From: a virus
Direction: 5' to 3' (one strand)
DNA: 37,736 bases
Virus record (IMG/VR): IMGVR_UViG_3300037117_000228
Location: 1 to 37,736 of that record
Below, in pieces: positions 15,249 to 22,313 of this stretch. A program made the position numbers and the translations under genes. The notes under the pieces are model-generated. The model searched no databases. It saw only the letters and a list, made by a program, of their open reading frames with translations, and was not told the DNA's origin. The number at the start of each line of letters is the position of its first letter. Position 1 is the first letter of the stretch.

Positions 15249-15269
15249 GCGGGTGTTCGCAGCACCCGC
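15249..15269 (+). terminator. Possible weak terminator
   Basis: Perfect 7-bp stem GCGGGTG/CACCCGC with a 7-nt loop, followed by ATCGGATTTT. The T-run is short and displaced, so termination may be partial. Confidence 0.4.
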
Positions 15270-15295
15270 ATCGGATTTTCGGTAGGGGCAAAGCA

Positions 15296-15511
15296 ATGGA
15301 CGACACGTTAAAACCGCTCTGCAAAAACTGCCACATAGAAATGTCTAACTGGCGCGTTCTTTGTGGCGAGTCTCTTTGCGACGTGTGTTTTGAAATGCTC
15401 GCTGCGGTTTCCTCTCGGGCGTTCTTCCGAGCCGTGCAGACTGATTACGAAATCGCTATCTTCCAACAGACAGTGCAAAAGAAGGCACTTTTGGACGGGA
15501 GCGCCCAATGA
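15296..15511 (+). CDS. Small zinc-ribbon-like protein
   Basis: 71 aa, ATG at 15296 with only a weak GGGG site. CKNCHIEM and CGESLCDVC give four to five cysteines in 24 residues (about 9-31), a plausible treble-clef or ribbon zinc site. The remainder is a helix. It is likely soluble and cytoplasmic, unlike its neighbours. The function is unknown. Confidence 0.6.
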   Translation: MDDTLKPLCKNCHIEMSNWRVLCGESLCDVCFEMLAAVSSRAFFRAVQTDYEIAIFQQTVQKKALLDGSAQ

Positions 15512-15591
15512 TAGAATTTTGTCCATGCCCAGTGGCGAGCCGAAATTGAAAATGAATATCTATGTTTTTGCCAGACAAGCAAAGAAAGACC

Positions 15592-15620
15592 TTGACACCA
15601 AGAGGAAGATAATCTAAAGT
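15592..15620 (+). promoter_or_regulatory. Sigma-70-type promoter
   Basis: TTGACA (15592..15597), 17-bp spacer, TAAAGT (15615..15620). It would start a transcript at about 15627 for the block from 15697 on. The 70-nt leader carries an AGGGTG/CACCCT hairpin (15675..15693) with the GAGG ribosome site in its loop. Confidence 0.68.
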
Positions 15621-15696
15621 GGCAGTAGAAAGCGGGAGCCAAGCGTTAACTTGACCCCCGCCAAAAGCACCAAAAGGGTGTTAGAGGCACCCTCCG

Positions 15697-16122
15697 ATGC
15701 CGAGCAAGACGCTAACAGCCAACCCCCCTTCAGTTCAACCGTCTTCACTCCCCTGTGAAGCCGGATGCGCGGCCTCTCCCATACCCAACCGCGTATCCGG
15801 TACCTTTTCTTCGAAGTCCAAACGCCCATCTCCGCAACCAGAAGACTCTGACTACATCCTTGCGGGCATCATCATCCGCCTAGCGGGTTCGTGCCCCGTT
15901 GGAGCGTGGGAAGAAATCGTCCGTGATGGCATTGAGTTATTTCCCAGAAGCATTTTATTCAATGCGCCCAGCCGCAGCACTCTAATGCTCAGTATCCGCG
16001 AAATCACAACAGGTGGTGCAAGTCTCGTTCGGCGACACGTAGCCCAACACATGGCGGAATGGGAAGCAGGCGAACTCCGCGCCGAACAAGAAAATTTGCT
16101 CCGAAGTATTGCGTGGGGCTAA
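15697..16122 (+). CDS. Unknown soluble protein
   Basis: 141 aa, ATG at 15697, with a GAGG site presented in a hairpin loop. The first 50 residues are Ser/Pro-rich and probably unstructured. Residues 52-140 are helical (YILAGIIIRLAGSCPVGAW, then a long Glu/Arg/Ala helix at the end). Its stop overlaps the next ATG (TAATG). It is the first gene behind the promoter at 15592. No family is recognised. Confidence 0.62.
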   Translation: MPSKTLTANPPSVQPSSLPCEAGCAASPIPNRVSGTFSSKSKRPSPQPEDSDYILAGIIIRLAGSCPVGAWEEIVRDGIELFPRSILFNAPSRSTLMLSIREITTGGASLVRRHVAQHMAEWEAGELRAEQENLLRSIAWG

Positions 16123-16223
16123 TGATTCGTCACATCACACTGGTCTGCCTGTGGTGGTGTTACTTCTCCGTCGTCGCCGCCGCTGTGCTTGGTCGCCTTA
16201 TCCAGCGGAGTAAAACCCAATGA
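16122..16223 (+). CDS. Membrane microprotein
   Basis: 33 aa, coupled to the previous gene by TAATG and to the next by ATGA. It is almost entirely one hydrophobic helix (ITLVCLWWCYFSVVAAAVLG) with a basic end. Its reality rests on the coupling on both sides. The function is unknown. Confidence 0.5.
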   Translation: MIRHITLVCLWWCYFSVVAAAVLGRLIQRSKTQ

Positions 16224-16462
16224 CCAGTGCGCAACGAGGCATCGGTTTCGCTGCGACTTATCGTTTCCCCGATGGGTTCGAATTCATGATTCGCATTGGC
16301 GAATTGTTCGGCCCAGACATACCGCGAGTTCTGGACTATCTCCGGTCCAAACACGGCGAACCCACGATTGTTGAGCCTGCACCACCGCTGACCAGCATTA
16401 AGGACAGGTTGGCGCTAGTTAAAGCAGCCAAAAAATTGCAAGCGAGGAGCGCACATGCCTAG
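16220..16462 (+). CDS. Unknown small soluble protein
   Basis: 80 aa, start overlapping the microprotein stop. A beta-like N-terminus (GFAATYRFPDGFEFMIRIGELFG) is followed by two helices, the last strongly basic (SIKDRLALVKAAKKLQARS). No motif is recognised. It overlaps the next gene by 8 nt. Confidence 0.62.
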   Translation: MTSAQRGIGFAATYRFPDGFEFMIRIGELFGPDIPRVLDYLRSKHGEPTIVEPAPPLTSIKDRLALVKAAKKLQARSAHA

Positions 16463-16706
16463 CAGGAATTCACTGTTTGAGATGGCTTCGGAACCCCCTC
16501 ATGTCAAAGGTGACGATCATATCCAACTTGCTGATGCCCGTCTCTGCACAGAAATGTCCTGCAGCGCGATATCCACCAGTGAAGTTTGCCCGTCTTGCAC
16601 ATCCAGCACGGTGTCACTGGCACGATTGCTCGACCGTAAGCCACTGGCCGATCCGCGCAAGGCGAATCCACTGCGCATGTTCCGTCTCGTCGCACAGGAA
16701 TCATGA
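16455..16706 (+). CDS. Small Cys-containing protein
   Basis: 83 aa, ATG at 16455 with GAGGAG upstream. It contains CTEMSC and CPSC pairs (about 31-48) that could bind a metal. The rest is polar. It overlaps its neighbours by 8 and 4 nt, as expected within a compact operon. The function is unknown. Confidence 0.52.
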   Translation: MPSRNSLFEMASEPPHVKGDDHIQLADARLCTEMSCSAISTSEVCPSCTSSTVSLARLLDRKPLADPRKANPLRMFRLVAQES

Positions 16707-16780
16707 GATACCGCATTCCAATTTATGTATTGGCGATTCTCGCCGGGTGGTTACTGGGTTTCGCGTGGGTGTGGAAGTAG
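16703..16780 (+). CDS. Very small membrane peptide
   Basis: 25 aa starting in ATGA overlap with the previous stop. A basic start (MRYR) leads to one hydrophobic helix (IPIYVLAILAGWLLGFAWVW). It is called because of the coupling and the perfect transmembrane composition; it is the fourth such peptide in this block. It lies 28 bp before the pilin gene. Confidence 0.42.
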   Translation: MRYRIPIYVLAILAGWLLGFAWVWK

Positions 16781-16808
16781 AAGCACAAATCAAACGGAGG
16801 AAAACAGC

Positions 16809-17596
16809 ATGACAAAGAACCGAAGAAACGATGGAGGATTCTCCCTTTAACTCGATGGGGGAGACTTGAAGATAAGAACAGTAACGCATCGAGTTACTGA
16901 TCGTGGTTATAAACGAATCGTGACCACGGGAATGATAAGAGACGCGGGCGATAATTCTTATCATCACAGCCATTAACAAAATGGTGGCTGTTAAACCTGC
17001 TCTGATTGACTCGGAAACCCGGAAAGGGCAACGAGGCGCAAGCCGCAAGGCAGCGTGAACGACTGAGCGAGCGGGCACCGAAAGGTGATGCACCAGTCTG
17101 CTCTTTCGGGTCGAACCGAAAGAGGCCAGCGGAACCGAAACGACTGGCCCGTTGCCACAAGGCGACGTAACAAAGAGGCGCAGTACCGAGGTTGTTGGCG
17201 GCAAGGAAGGCGAGTCAGGAATCTGCGGCGGCGGCGACGGCGCGGTCTTTTGCTACGGCACAGGCCACGTATCAGGGTCGGTTCTCGAATGACTTTGCGT
17301 CTACTCCGGCCCAACTGATGGCACCCGGAGCAACGTGTGACGCGAGCCAGACCTTTCCCGCACCAGCCGGAGGGCCAGCCGCAACGTGGTCAGTGAATGG
17401 CTACACGTATCTGTTCACACCCGGCACGCCTGATGCCGCGCCCGTAGGGGCATGCACAAGTCCGGGCACGGGTACTTTCACGTTCACGGCAACGCCAACG
17501 GACGCAACGCTGGATGGCTACTTAGTTGATGACAGTTTCACTGTCCGACATGGGACGGGAGCGGCTACCGTCACTTCCAATCCTATCGGCCAATAG
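16809..17596 (+). pseudogene. Type IV pilin-like gene, split by an intron and damaged
   Basis: The ATG at 16809 after GGAGG starts MTKNRRNDGGFSL, a class III (prepilin) leader with the Gly|Phe processing site, then meets TAA. From about 17182 another frame reads VPRLLAARKASQESAAAAT, then RSFATAQATYQ, and on to 17596, the classic body of a pilin or pseudopilin. Joining 16846 to 17184, as the intron model predicts, gives GFSLTEVV, the exact prepilin consensus including Glu5. However, the hydrophobic stretch of about 16 residues that should follow is absent, and the body is then in another frame. So the pilin is either decayed by a small deletion or expressed in a way I cannot see. Confidence 0.65.
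16847..17183 (+). ncRNA. Group I self-splicing intron (337 nt)
   Basis: P1 pairs CTCCCTT (16841..16847) with the guide GGGGGAG (16857..16863), with U.G at the splice site. P3 is CCTGCTC/GAGCGGG (16996..17002, 17069..17075). P4 is CTCG/CGAG (17010, 17032), with GGAAACC and GGGCAA junctions around P5. P6a is GCC-GCAA-GGC (17042..17051). P7 is GACTG/CAGTC (17061, 17094) and P8 is CACC-GAAA-GGTG (17076..17087). P9 is a perfect 9-bp hairpin (17101..17124), and P9.1 and P9.2 follow. The predicted final G is 17183. P10 pairs exon 2 (17184..17190) with 16851..16857 at 6 of 7 positions. There is no endonuclease gene inside. The secondary structure was read by hand. Confidence 0.82.
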
Positions 17597-17609
17597 TGAT
17601 GACTCAGGG

Positions 17610-17636
17610 AGGGGCTGGAAACGGCCCCTTCGTTTT
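17610..17636 (+). terminator. Intrinsic terminator after the split pilin gene
   Basis: AGGGGC/GCCCCT stem with an 8-nt loop (17610..17629), followed by TCGTTTT. Confidence 0.7.
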
Positions 17637-17651
17637 CGCGGAGCGCATGGG

Positions 17652-17837
17652 ATGAAACGAACTTTCAGCGACCAAACCGTGATGGATTTCGTTACCGCAT
17701 GGGTTGTAGTACTGGCACTGGTTGTACTGGGCGCGATGGCTTACTTGACAGGAACGTGGCACCCAGTGTGGAAAGAATCAGTTCAGGAATTTCGGGCGGC
17801 AGCACAAGGCCATGGAGGACCGCATGAAGAGAAATAA
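17652..17837 (+). CDS. Single-span membrane protein
   Basis: 61 aa, ATG at 17652. A short N-terminus (MKRTFSDQTVMDFVT) leads to one membrane helix (AWVVVLALVVLGAMAYLTG, about 16-34), then a polar periplasmic or cytoplasmic tail. It overlaps the second pilin gene by 14 nt. It could be a minor pilus-assembly component by context. No family is recognised. Confidence 0.6.
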   Translation: MKRTFSDQTVMDFVTAWVVVLALVVLGAMAYLTGTWHPVWKESVQEFRAAAQGHGGPHEEK

Positions 17838-18252
17838 AGAAGCGGGATTTATCGTCCTTTTAGAAATGCTTGTAGCTGTGGGGGTGCTTCTGGTCTTACT
17901 GGCGATTGCTACACCGAGCGCACTTCAAATCCAAAATTCGCAAAATGCCCAGACTGCCAAGACCCAAGTCTTCATTGTGCGAAATGCTGAAGCTGCACAA
18001 GCCGTCTGCATCGCAAACGCACAAACAACATGCACGGCATTGACATATCTGATTCCGCAGCCGGGTCCCGTCACGACCGCGCAGTTTAATTTTGTGATGG
18101 TGGTGTCTGGGAGCACTTGGTCTTATTCGGCGGCACCGATTTCAAACATCAAAGCGCCTCAAAGTTTCTATGCGAGTTCTGCAGACCCTTACGTTCACTG
18201 TTCGTTTGTCTGGGGCGTTCCAGCTACGGCTGCATCTGCGGTGTGCCCATGA
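17824..18252 (+). CDS. Type IV pilin-like protein
   Basis: 142 aa from the ATG at 17824, which has GGAGG 6 nt upstream; an in-frame ATG at 17812 lacks one. MKRNKEAG|FIVLLEMLVAVGVLLVLLAIA is a prepilin leader with the Gly-Phe cleavage site, Glu5 and an intact hydrophobic helix, followed by a polar helix (QIQNSQNAQTAKTQ). The C-terminal domain carries several cysteines (CIANAQTTC, HCSFVWG and a final Cys-Pro), suggesting a disulfide loop. Host prepilin peptidase would process it. It could be a minor pilin that modifies or blocks the host pilus. It is coupled to the next gene by ATGA. Confidence 0.8.
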   Translation: MKRNKEAGFIVLLEMLVAVGVLLVLLAIATPSALQIQNSQNAQTAKTQVFIVRNAEAAQAVCIANAQTTCTALTYLIPQPGPVTTAQFNFVMVVSGSTWSYSAAPISNIKAPQSFYASSADPYVHCSFVWGVPATAASAVCP

Positions 18253-18701
18253 CGCCGATGATCGAACGCGAACACCGGGTCGAAGATTACGTTTTTCTCG
18301 CCCGGACAATCGAAGTTAGCGACCGGGTTGAATTTCTTGTGGGCACCGTAGGGCTTCGCATGAAGACAGGTCCACGAGTGATTTGGACCCGCCAGCACGA
18401 AAGCGCGCGATCAATGACTCCGTTTCTCGCGGAGTTAATGAAGGACCATCTCAGAATTGTCCACCACGTTCTGTCGTCTCTGATGCTCATTCCGGCGACG
18501 CACATTCCCCACATGGACGCGCACCGAGGCGTTCTGCTTTATCGCCCGAAGATGCAGCCCGATCCACGTGTGTCTTTGGAAAATCTGTTTGCTGAAGCAT
18601 GTAGTGCCGATCAATTGCGTGGGGTTGATCGCCCCCGGACTTCAGCGCCGATCCAACCAACCAACAGTTCGCCGCCGAAGAAATGGCGGCTTCGTCGTTG
18701 A
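18249..18701 (+). CDS. Unknown soluble protein after the pilin gene
   Basis: 150 aa, ATG at 18249 overlapping the pilin stop. A mixed beta/alpha N-terminus (VEDYVFLARTIEVSDRVEFLVGT) is followed by a His-rich helix (KDHLRIVHHVLSSLMLIPATHIPHMDAHRG) and a Pro-rich basic tail. There is no signal peptide, so it is cytoplasmic. The function is unknown; tight coupling suggests a helper of the pilin. Confidence 0.65.
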   Translation: MTPMIEREHRVEDYVFLARTIEVSDRVEFLVGTVGLRMKTGPRVIWTRQHESARSMTPFLAELMKDHLRIVHHVLSSLMLIPATHIPHMDAHRGVLLYRPKMQPDPRVSLENLFAEACSADQLRGVDRPRTSAPIQPTNSSPPKKWRLRR

Positions 18702-18918
18702 CGATCTTCTCCAAAAAGTTCCCCGTGCTGCTCGCATGGGTGAAGTAGCAAAACAGAAGTAGCCCAATAGGGCGAAGGTCGCGGCATCGTGATTTTCGGC
18801 GCAGAGCGAACCGTCACGATTGAAAAAGTTAAATGGTGGCGTAAGGAGATATTGTGAATTTGTAGCAGTGCCCGATCCGTCAGCACGAACGACGGACGGG
18901 ATTTTACGGGAGAACGAA
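18702..18918. other. Intergenic leader before the fimbria-like trio
   Basis: About 215 bp with no convincing gene. A bulged 10-bp stem-loop (18871..18900; CCCG/CGGG plus TCCGTC/GACGGA), followed by ATTTT, lies 19 bp before the next ATG. It could be a terminator for the upstream genes or a 5' structure of the trio's mRNA. Confidence 0.45.
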
Positions 18919-19500
18919 ATGAAACTGAAAAACATGCTAACCCGCGGCGCAGTAATCGCACTCGCGTTGGTGCTCATGGGTGCGCCGTTAGCGGTGGCGG
19001 GTCCGCCTACTGTTCAAAGTTCTGTAGGGCAAACGACTTTGAACTTGACGGTTACAGAGTCGCTGACTATCACTCCGTCTCTAGCGAGTGTGAACTTCGC
19101 AAGCTACTCCCCTTCGTTGGGAACAGCTACCGCGCCGCCAATCACTGTTGTTACGACGGGGTTCCTTGCCGGTGGTCACACATCAGTGCAAAGTTTTGCA
19201 TGGTTGGGCTCGTCTACCGCGGCTCTTTCAGGACCTTCGGCAATCCCCTCATCCGATGTGTTTGTTATCGTTGATGGTAGTACGTCTGCCGCATGCACAA
19301 TGACTCCGGTTGCTATTGTGCCGGGATCGGTTTCGGGCGCGTTTTGCGGACAAACTGGCGGATCGTTGAGCTACATGCTCAACCCTCCGGCAGGTTCGTA
19401 CACCGCAACAGACACCGTTACTCTGAGCCTTGCCGGAGCAACTAATCTCACTCCGGGTTCCTACACGGGTACCCTCTTTTTCGAGGCTGACGCGTACTAG
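18919..19500 (+). CDS. Secreted fimbrial-subunit-like beta protein
   Basis: 193 aa. ATG at 18919; the ribosome site is weak (GGGAG-like). A signal peptide ends at about residue 27 (AVAG). The mature part alternates beta strands (LNLTVTESLTITPS, SLSYMLNPPAGSYTATDTVT, TPGSYTGTLFFEA), like a beta-sandwich pilus or spore-coat-U-type subunit, and has two cysteines (in AACTM and AFCGQ) about 34 residues apart, likely a disulfide. It precedes a PapD-like protein and an outer-membrane barrel, so it is the likely exported subunit of this set. Confidence 0.65.
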   Translation: MKLKNMLTRGAVIALALVLMGAPLAVAGPPTVQSSVGQTTLNLTVTESLTITPSLASVNFASYSPSLGTATAPPITVVTTGFLAGGHTSVQSFAWLGSSTAALSGPSAIPSSDVFVIVDGSTSAACTMTPVAIVPGSVSGAFCGQTGGSLSYMLNPPAGSYTATDTVTLSLAGATNLTPGSYTGTLFFEADAY

Positions 19501-19520
19501 CTTGATTCGACACAAACAGG

Positions 19521-19548
19521 GGCCGCTCGAAAGGGCGGCCTCTACTTT
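19521..19548 (+). terminator. Partial terminator within the fimbria-like operon
   Basis: GGCCGC/GCGGCC perfect stem with an 8-nt loop, followed by TCTACTTT, between the subunit and chaperone-like genes. It could lower chaperone and usher expression relative to the subunit. It also sits directly ahead of the next gene's GGGAG site. Confidence 0.5.
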
Positions 19549-19559
19549 GGGAGATCAAC

Positions 19560-20036
19560 ATGAAACGCATCCTCTGGATTCCGACGCTAATTCTGATCGC
19601 GGCGAGCGCAGTGAGCGCGCAAACAATTTCACCGATTACATTTGAAACATCCAAAAAAATCGATGGAAGCTACACTGTTCACAACAACACGTTGGCTCCC
19701 GTCTCCGTAACTATCGAGATCGTTGGATGCACATATGACAAGACGGGTCGGCACTTCGCGCCACTGCCTTCTACAACCCACGTAACATTGTCCGAAACAA
19801 GTTTCAGGTTGGGACCACAGGCCACTGAAGAAATCGACTACAAAGGCCGCACCGATAGCGTGCCTTCATCATTCGCATTCGTAACAACGATGACGTTGGG
19901 ACATACGGTAGTTGGGAAGGACAATCAGGCTTTCCAAGTCAAGTTAGTGCTGCCGGAAACGGTATTCGTATGCAACAAGGCGTCGAAATGCCGCGAACAA
20001 ACTTTGCGCGATGCAGGACTTTGGGCCGGGAAGTGA
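19560..20036 (+). CDS. PapD-like periplasmic chaperone, single domain
   Basis: 158 aa. ATG at 19560 after GGGAG. A signal peptide ends near VSAQ (about residue 21). The mature sequence follows an immunoglobulin-like strand pattern with SYTVHNNTLAPVSVTIEI and FRLGPQATEEIDYK, the latter like the PapD-family segment where strands end in a hydrophobic-x-x-P-x-x pattern. Classical chaperones have two domains (about 220 aa), so this is half-length. The two C-terminal Cys (FVCNKASKC) may form a disulfide. It is coupled to the barrel gene by GTGA, as expected of a chaperone-usher pair. Confidence 0.6.
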   Translation: MKRILWIPTLILIAASAVSAQTISPITFETSKKIDGSYTVHNNTLAPVSVTIEIVGCTYDKTGRHFAPLPSTTHVTLSETSFRLGPQATEEIDYKGRTDSVPSSFAFVTTMTLGHTVVGKDNQAFQVKLVLPETVFVCNKASKCREQTLRDAGLWAGK

Positions 20037-21445
20037 AGTATTTCTTCATTCTCGCCGTTCTGCTCTGTGTACCCGCGGTTGAGGCACAGGTTTTGGTGCC
20101 GACAATCGGGGCCTCGAATGAGTACGGAGGGCAGGCCAGTGGTGGTGCAGCTACGCTGTATCTACCGTCCGGCGACGTTGTGTATGGCTCCTTGGGTTGG
20201 GGCGCAGATCACTTTCAAGGCGGCGCATTGTGGGGCTTTAAATGGGCCAGCGAAACGGTGTACATCGGCAGTCGAGAATTTAGCGTGGGATTTGATGGCG
20301 TAGGCGAGGGAATCTCCCTTACCGGATTTTCGATTGAGAGGAAGACAGGGAACAGCGACGTGATCGTGTTCGGAGGCGCACTGTCCAACAATTTGACGAC
20401 TCCGTTCATGGGCGGCTCCACTCCTACAGCAAGAATGGGCGGCGGCATCTACGCCACGCACAAATACCGAGGATTCAAAGTTAGTGGGTTGATAGCTGAT
20501 GGAAAAACACCGACCTATGCTGTGGGCGCGGATTACGTCTACCATCGAACTCTGAATTTGACGGCGTCTGCGGGAGTTGTTAATGGAATGGAATTGTTGC
20601 AAGGCACTGTGAACTACAACCCCACGCCTCAAATCAGTTTCTTCGGAGCCCACTCGACTTTTATCTCTCCCTACTCAGCCACGAGTGATACGGGGGGCGT
20701 TAATCTTTGCGCGGGGCGGTGGACTGCATCCGGAGCTGTGAATGAGAGCCTGTCGCGCGGAACTTCCACGAGGGGTGAAAACGTAGGCGGGGGCGTCCGC
20801 GTGGGCATCGTGCAGGAGAATGTAGGATGGTACAAGAGCGGCAAAAAAGTACTGTTGAATTCCTCCACCACTGAAGATGTCACACATCATTTAGAAACCA
20901 CTGAAGTCCTGTCTCGGTCCAACGGGCAACTCTCTGTGTCCGCGGGAGGTGCTTATCACAACAACCGTTTGGCCCTCTCCGTGAATCGAAATGTGGTTTT
21001 CCTCATTGATCGAGGATACGAGAACACAACGAGCGTCAACCTCACTCTTAACAAAGGGCCGCACGACAGCACCCTGAATTTTTCTATGATCACAACGGCG
21101 TTCGGCCAAACGCTCTACTCCACTTCTGCTACAGGTTTTGTGCCTGTAGGGTTGGGTACAACATCCCTCTCCGTTGTGCACCATAGCTCGGGTGGAAAAT
21201 ACGTGGTCGCAGGCACGTGTAGGGACCAACGAGGGCCGGTTGCTGGCTGCGCAATCGAAGCTGAGGGCGGTACTATCGCCTTCTCAAATGAGGATGGGCA
21301 ATGGTCGCTCCGCGTTAAGAAGGCGGACGTTCGAATTCAAGTATTGCCAGATATCTTTGCAACGATGGGCGACTTTAAAATCATTTCTACACCCAATACC
21401 GTGCACGCAGGGTCGCCTGCTGATATCGTAGTAAAACGTCAGTGA
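20033..21445 (+). CDS. Outer-membrane beta-barrel, usher-like
   Basis: 470 aa. The start is GTG at 20033 overlapping the chaperone stop (GTGA); the upstream extension in this frame is not credible. A signal peptide (VKYFFILAVLLCVPAVEA) is followed by about 350 residues of alternating strands rich in Gly, Ser, Thr and aromatics (VVYGSLGWGADHF, YVYHRTLNLTASAGVV), typical of an outer-membrane barrel. Residues about 395-450 form a carboxypeptidase-regulatory-like domain (GTCRDQRGPVAGCAIEAEGG, then DGQWSLRV), like the C-terminal domains of alternate-type ushers. It is much smaller than known ushers (about 800 aa), so it may be a mini-usher or an unrelated porin. Confidence 0.62.
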   Translation: MKYFFILAVLLCVPAVEAQVLVPTIGASNEYGGQASGGAATLYLPSGDVVYGSLGWGADHFQGGALWGFKWASETVYIGSREFSVGFDGVGEGISLTGFSIERKTGNSDVIVFGGALSNNLTTPFMGGSTPTARMGGGIYATHKYRGFKVSGLIADGKTPTYAVGADYVYHRTLNLTASAGVVNGMELLQGTVNYNPTPQISFFGAHSTFISPYSATSDTGGVNLCAGRWTASGAVNESLSRGTSTRGENVGGGVRVGIVQENVGWYKSGKKVLLNSSTTEDVTHHLETTEVLSRSNGQLSVSAGGAYHNNRLALSVNRNVVFLIDRGYENTTSVNLTLNKGPHDSTLNFSMITTAFGQTLYSTSATGFVPVGLGTTSLSVVHHSSGGKYVVAGTCRDQRGPVAGCAIEAEGGTIAFSNEDGQWSLRVKKADVRIQVLPDIFATMGDFKIISTPNTVHAGSPADIVVKRQ

Positions 21446-21465
21446 AGAACCTGAAAGGACATGGC

Positions 21466-21819
21466 ATGTTAATAGGAGAAAGAATTAGAGCCTTACGAAT
21501 ATCAAAGAAGCTCAGCCAAGGACACATCGAAGAGCGCAGCGGGCTCCTGCGCTGCTACATTTCTCGCGTGGAGAATGGACACACGGTGCCTAGCATCGAC
21601 ACGCTTGAGAAGATTTCCCGCGCCGTGGAAGTTCCCCTCTACCAATTTTTCTATGAAGGAACGAACGCTGTTGCGCCCGATCTGCCGAAGGCACCTAAGT
21701 TCAAAGAAAGCCCCGAATTCGCCAGGCTCCGTAATCTATTTCCTCGTGTCAACAGAAGGGATCAGCAACTGCTCGTGAACATAGCTTCGCGAATGGCTGG
21801 GCGACGCCGATCCTTGTAA
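21466..21819 (+). CDS. XRE-family repressor
   Basis: 117 aa. The start at 21466 has AAGGA 6 nt upstream; an in-frame GTG at 21442 overlaps the previous stop but has no site. Residues 1-65 are a classic helix-turn-helix of the XRE/Cro type (IRALRISKKLSQGHIEERSG, then ISRVENGHTVPSIDTLEKI). The C-terminal 50 residues are helical and basic. It is a candidate lysogeny repressor, close to the integrase. It lacks a LexA/CI-type autocleavage domain, which fits induction by a peptidase such as 7284..7736; that link is inference. Confidence 0.82.
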   Translation: MLIGERIRALRISKKLSQGHIEERSGLLRCYISRVENGHTVPSIDTLEKISRAVEVPLYQFFYEGTNAVAPDLPKAPKFKESPEFARLRNLFPRVNRRDQQLLVNIASRMAGRRRSL

Positions 21820-22052
21820 AGGGTGTCGCGATGCAAAAGCAGTTTGTGAAAATTTTATCTCTCACGCTTTCAACACAAATCCTCGTCGCCTCATCAAAAT
21901 CGAGAGGCGAAGATGCACGCCCACTTGACGGGGAAGCGTGTCAAGTTCGCACTTTTTGGCTCGCAACTCTTTTTCTTCTCTCACGTTTCGCCCCTCGTTT
22001 TCAAAATGGTGGAAATGCGTTTGGTAAAATGGTCGTGTTGTTAGGAGCGATT
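21820..22052. other. Intergenic control region after the repressor
   Basis: There is no credible gene. It contains TCGCCTC/GAGGCGA (about 21888..21912, 7-bp arms) and ACTTGAC/GTCAAGT (about 21930..21953). The second is a good operator-like dyad, given that its left arm contains TTGAC. It probably controls the excisionase-like genes downstream. Confidence 0.5.
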
Positions 22053-22313
22053 ATGAAAACTTTCAAAGTGAGTTGCCGACGATACGATAGGCGCGAGGGA
22101 AATTCAGATTGGATGGACACCAAGCTAAACGCGACGAGTCCAGCTACAGCCGTTGCGCGCGGCGTTCGGGAATACATGAAAGGCTTGACAAAGAAAGAAC
22201 GGAGAGACGCGGCGAAGCTGCTTGAAGTCCGCGTGACGACGCTAGCAGAACTACAAGAGGCCCCGCAAGAAGTGTATGCGGCGGTGGACAAGCTGATAGG
22301 AAGTGGACTGTGA
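22053..22313 (+). CDS. Small DNA-binding-like protein before attP
   Basis: 86 aa from the ATG at 22053, with GGAGCG upstream. The N-terminal part is a beta strand with basic residues (KTFKVSCRRYDRREG), followed by helices (ATAVARGVREYMKGLTKKERRDAAKLLEVRV). Position between the repressor and the attachment site suggests an excisionase or directionality factor, but no excisionase motif is obvious. Coupled to the next ORF by GTGA. Confidence 0.6.
   Translation: MKTFKVSCRRYDRREGNSDWMDTKLNATSPATAVARGVREYMKGLTKKERRDAAKLLEVRVTTLAELQEAPQEVYAAVDKLIGSGL

Noticed and set aside
16847-17183. Riboswitch (such as a cyclic-di-GMP type) ahead of a pilin gene
   Set aside because: The element interrupts the coding sequence after GGFSL, and its pairings match the group I core (P3, P4-P6, P7, P8, P9, P10), not the GEMM fold.
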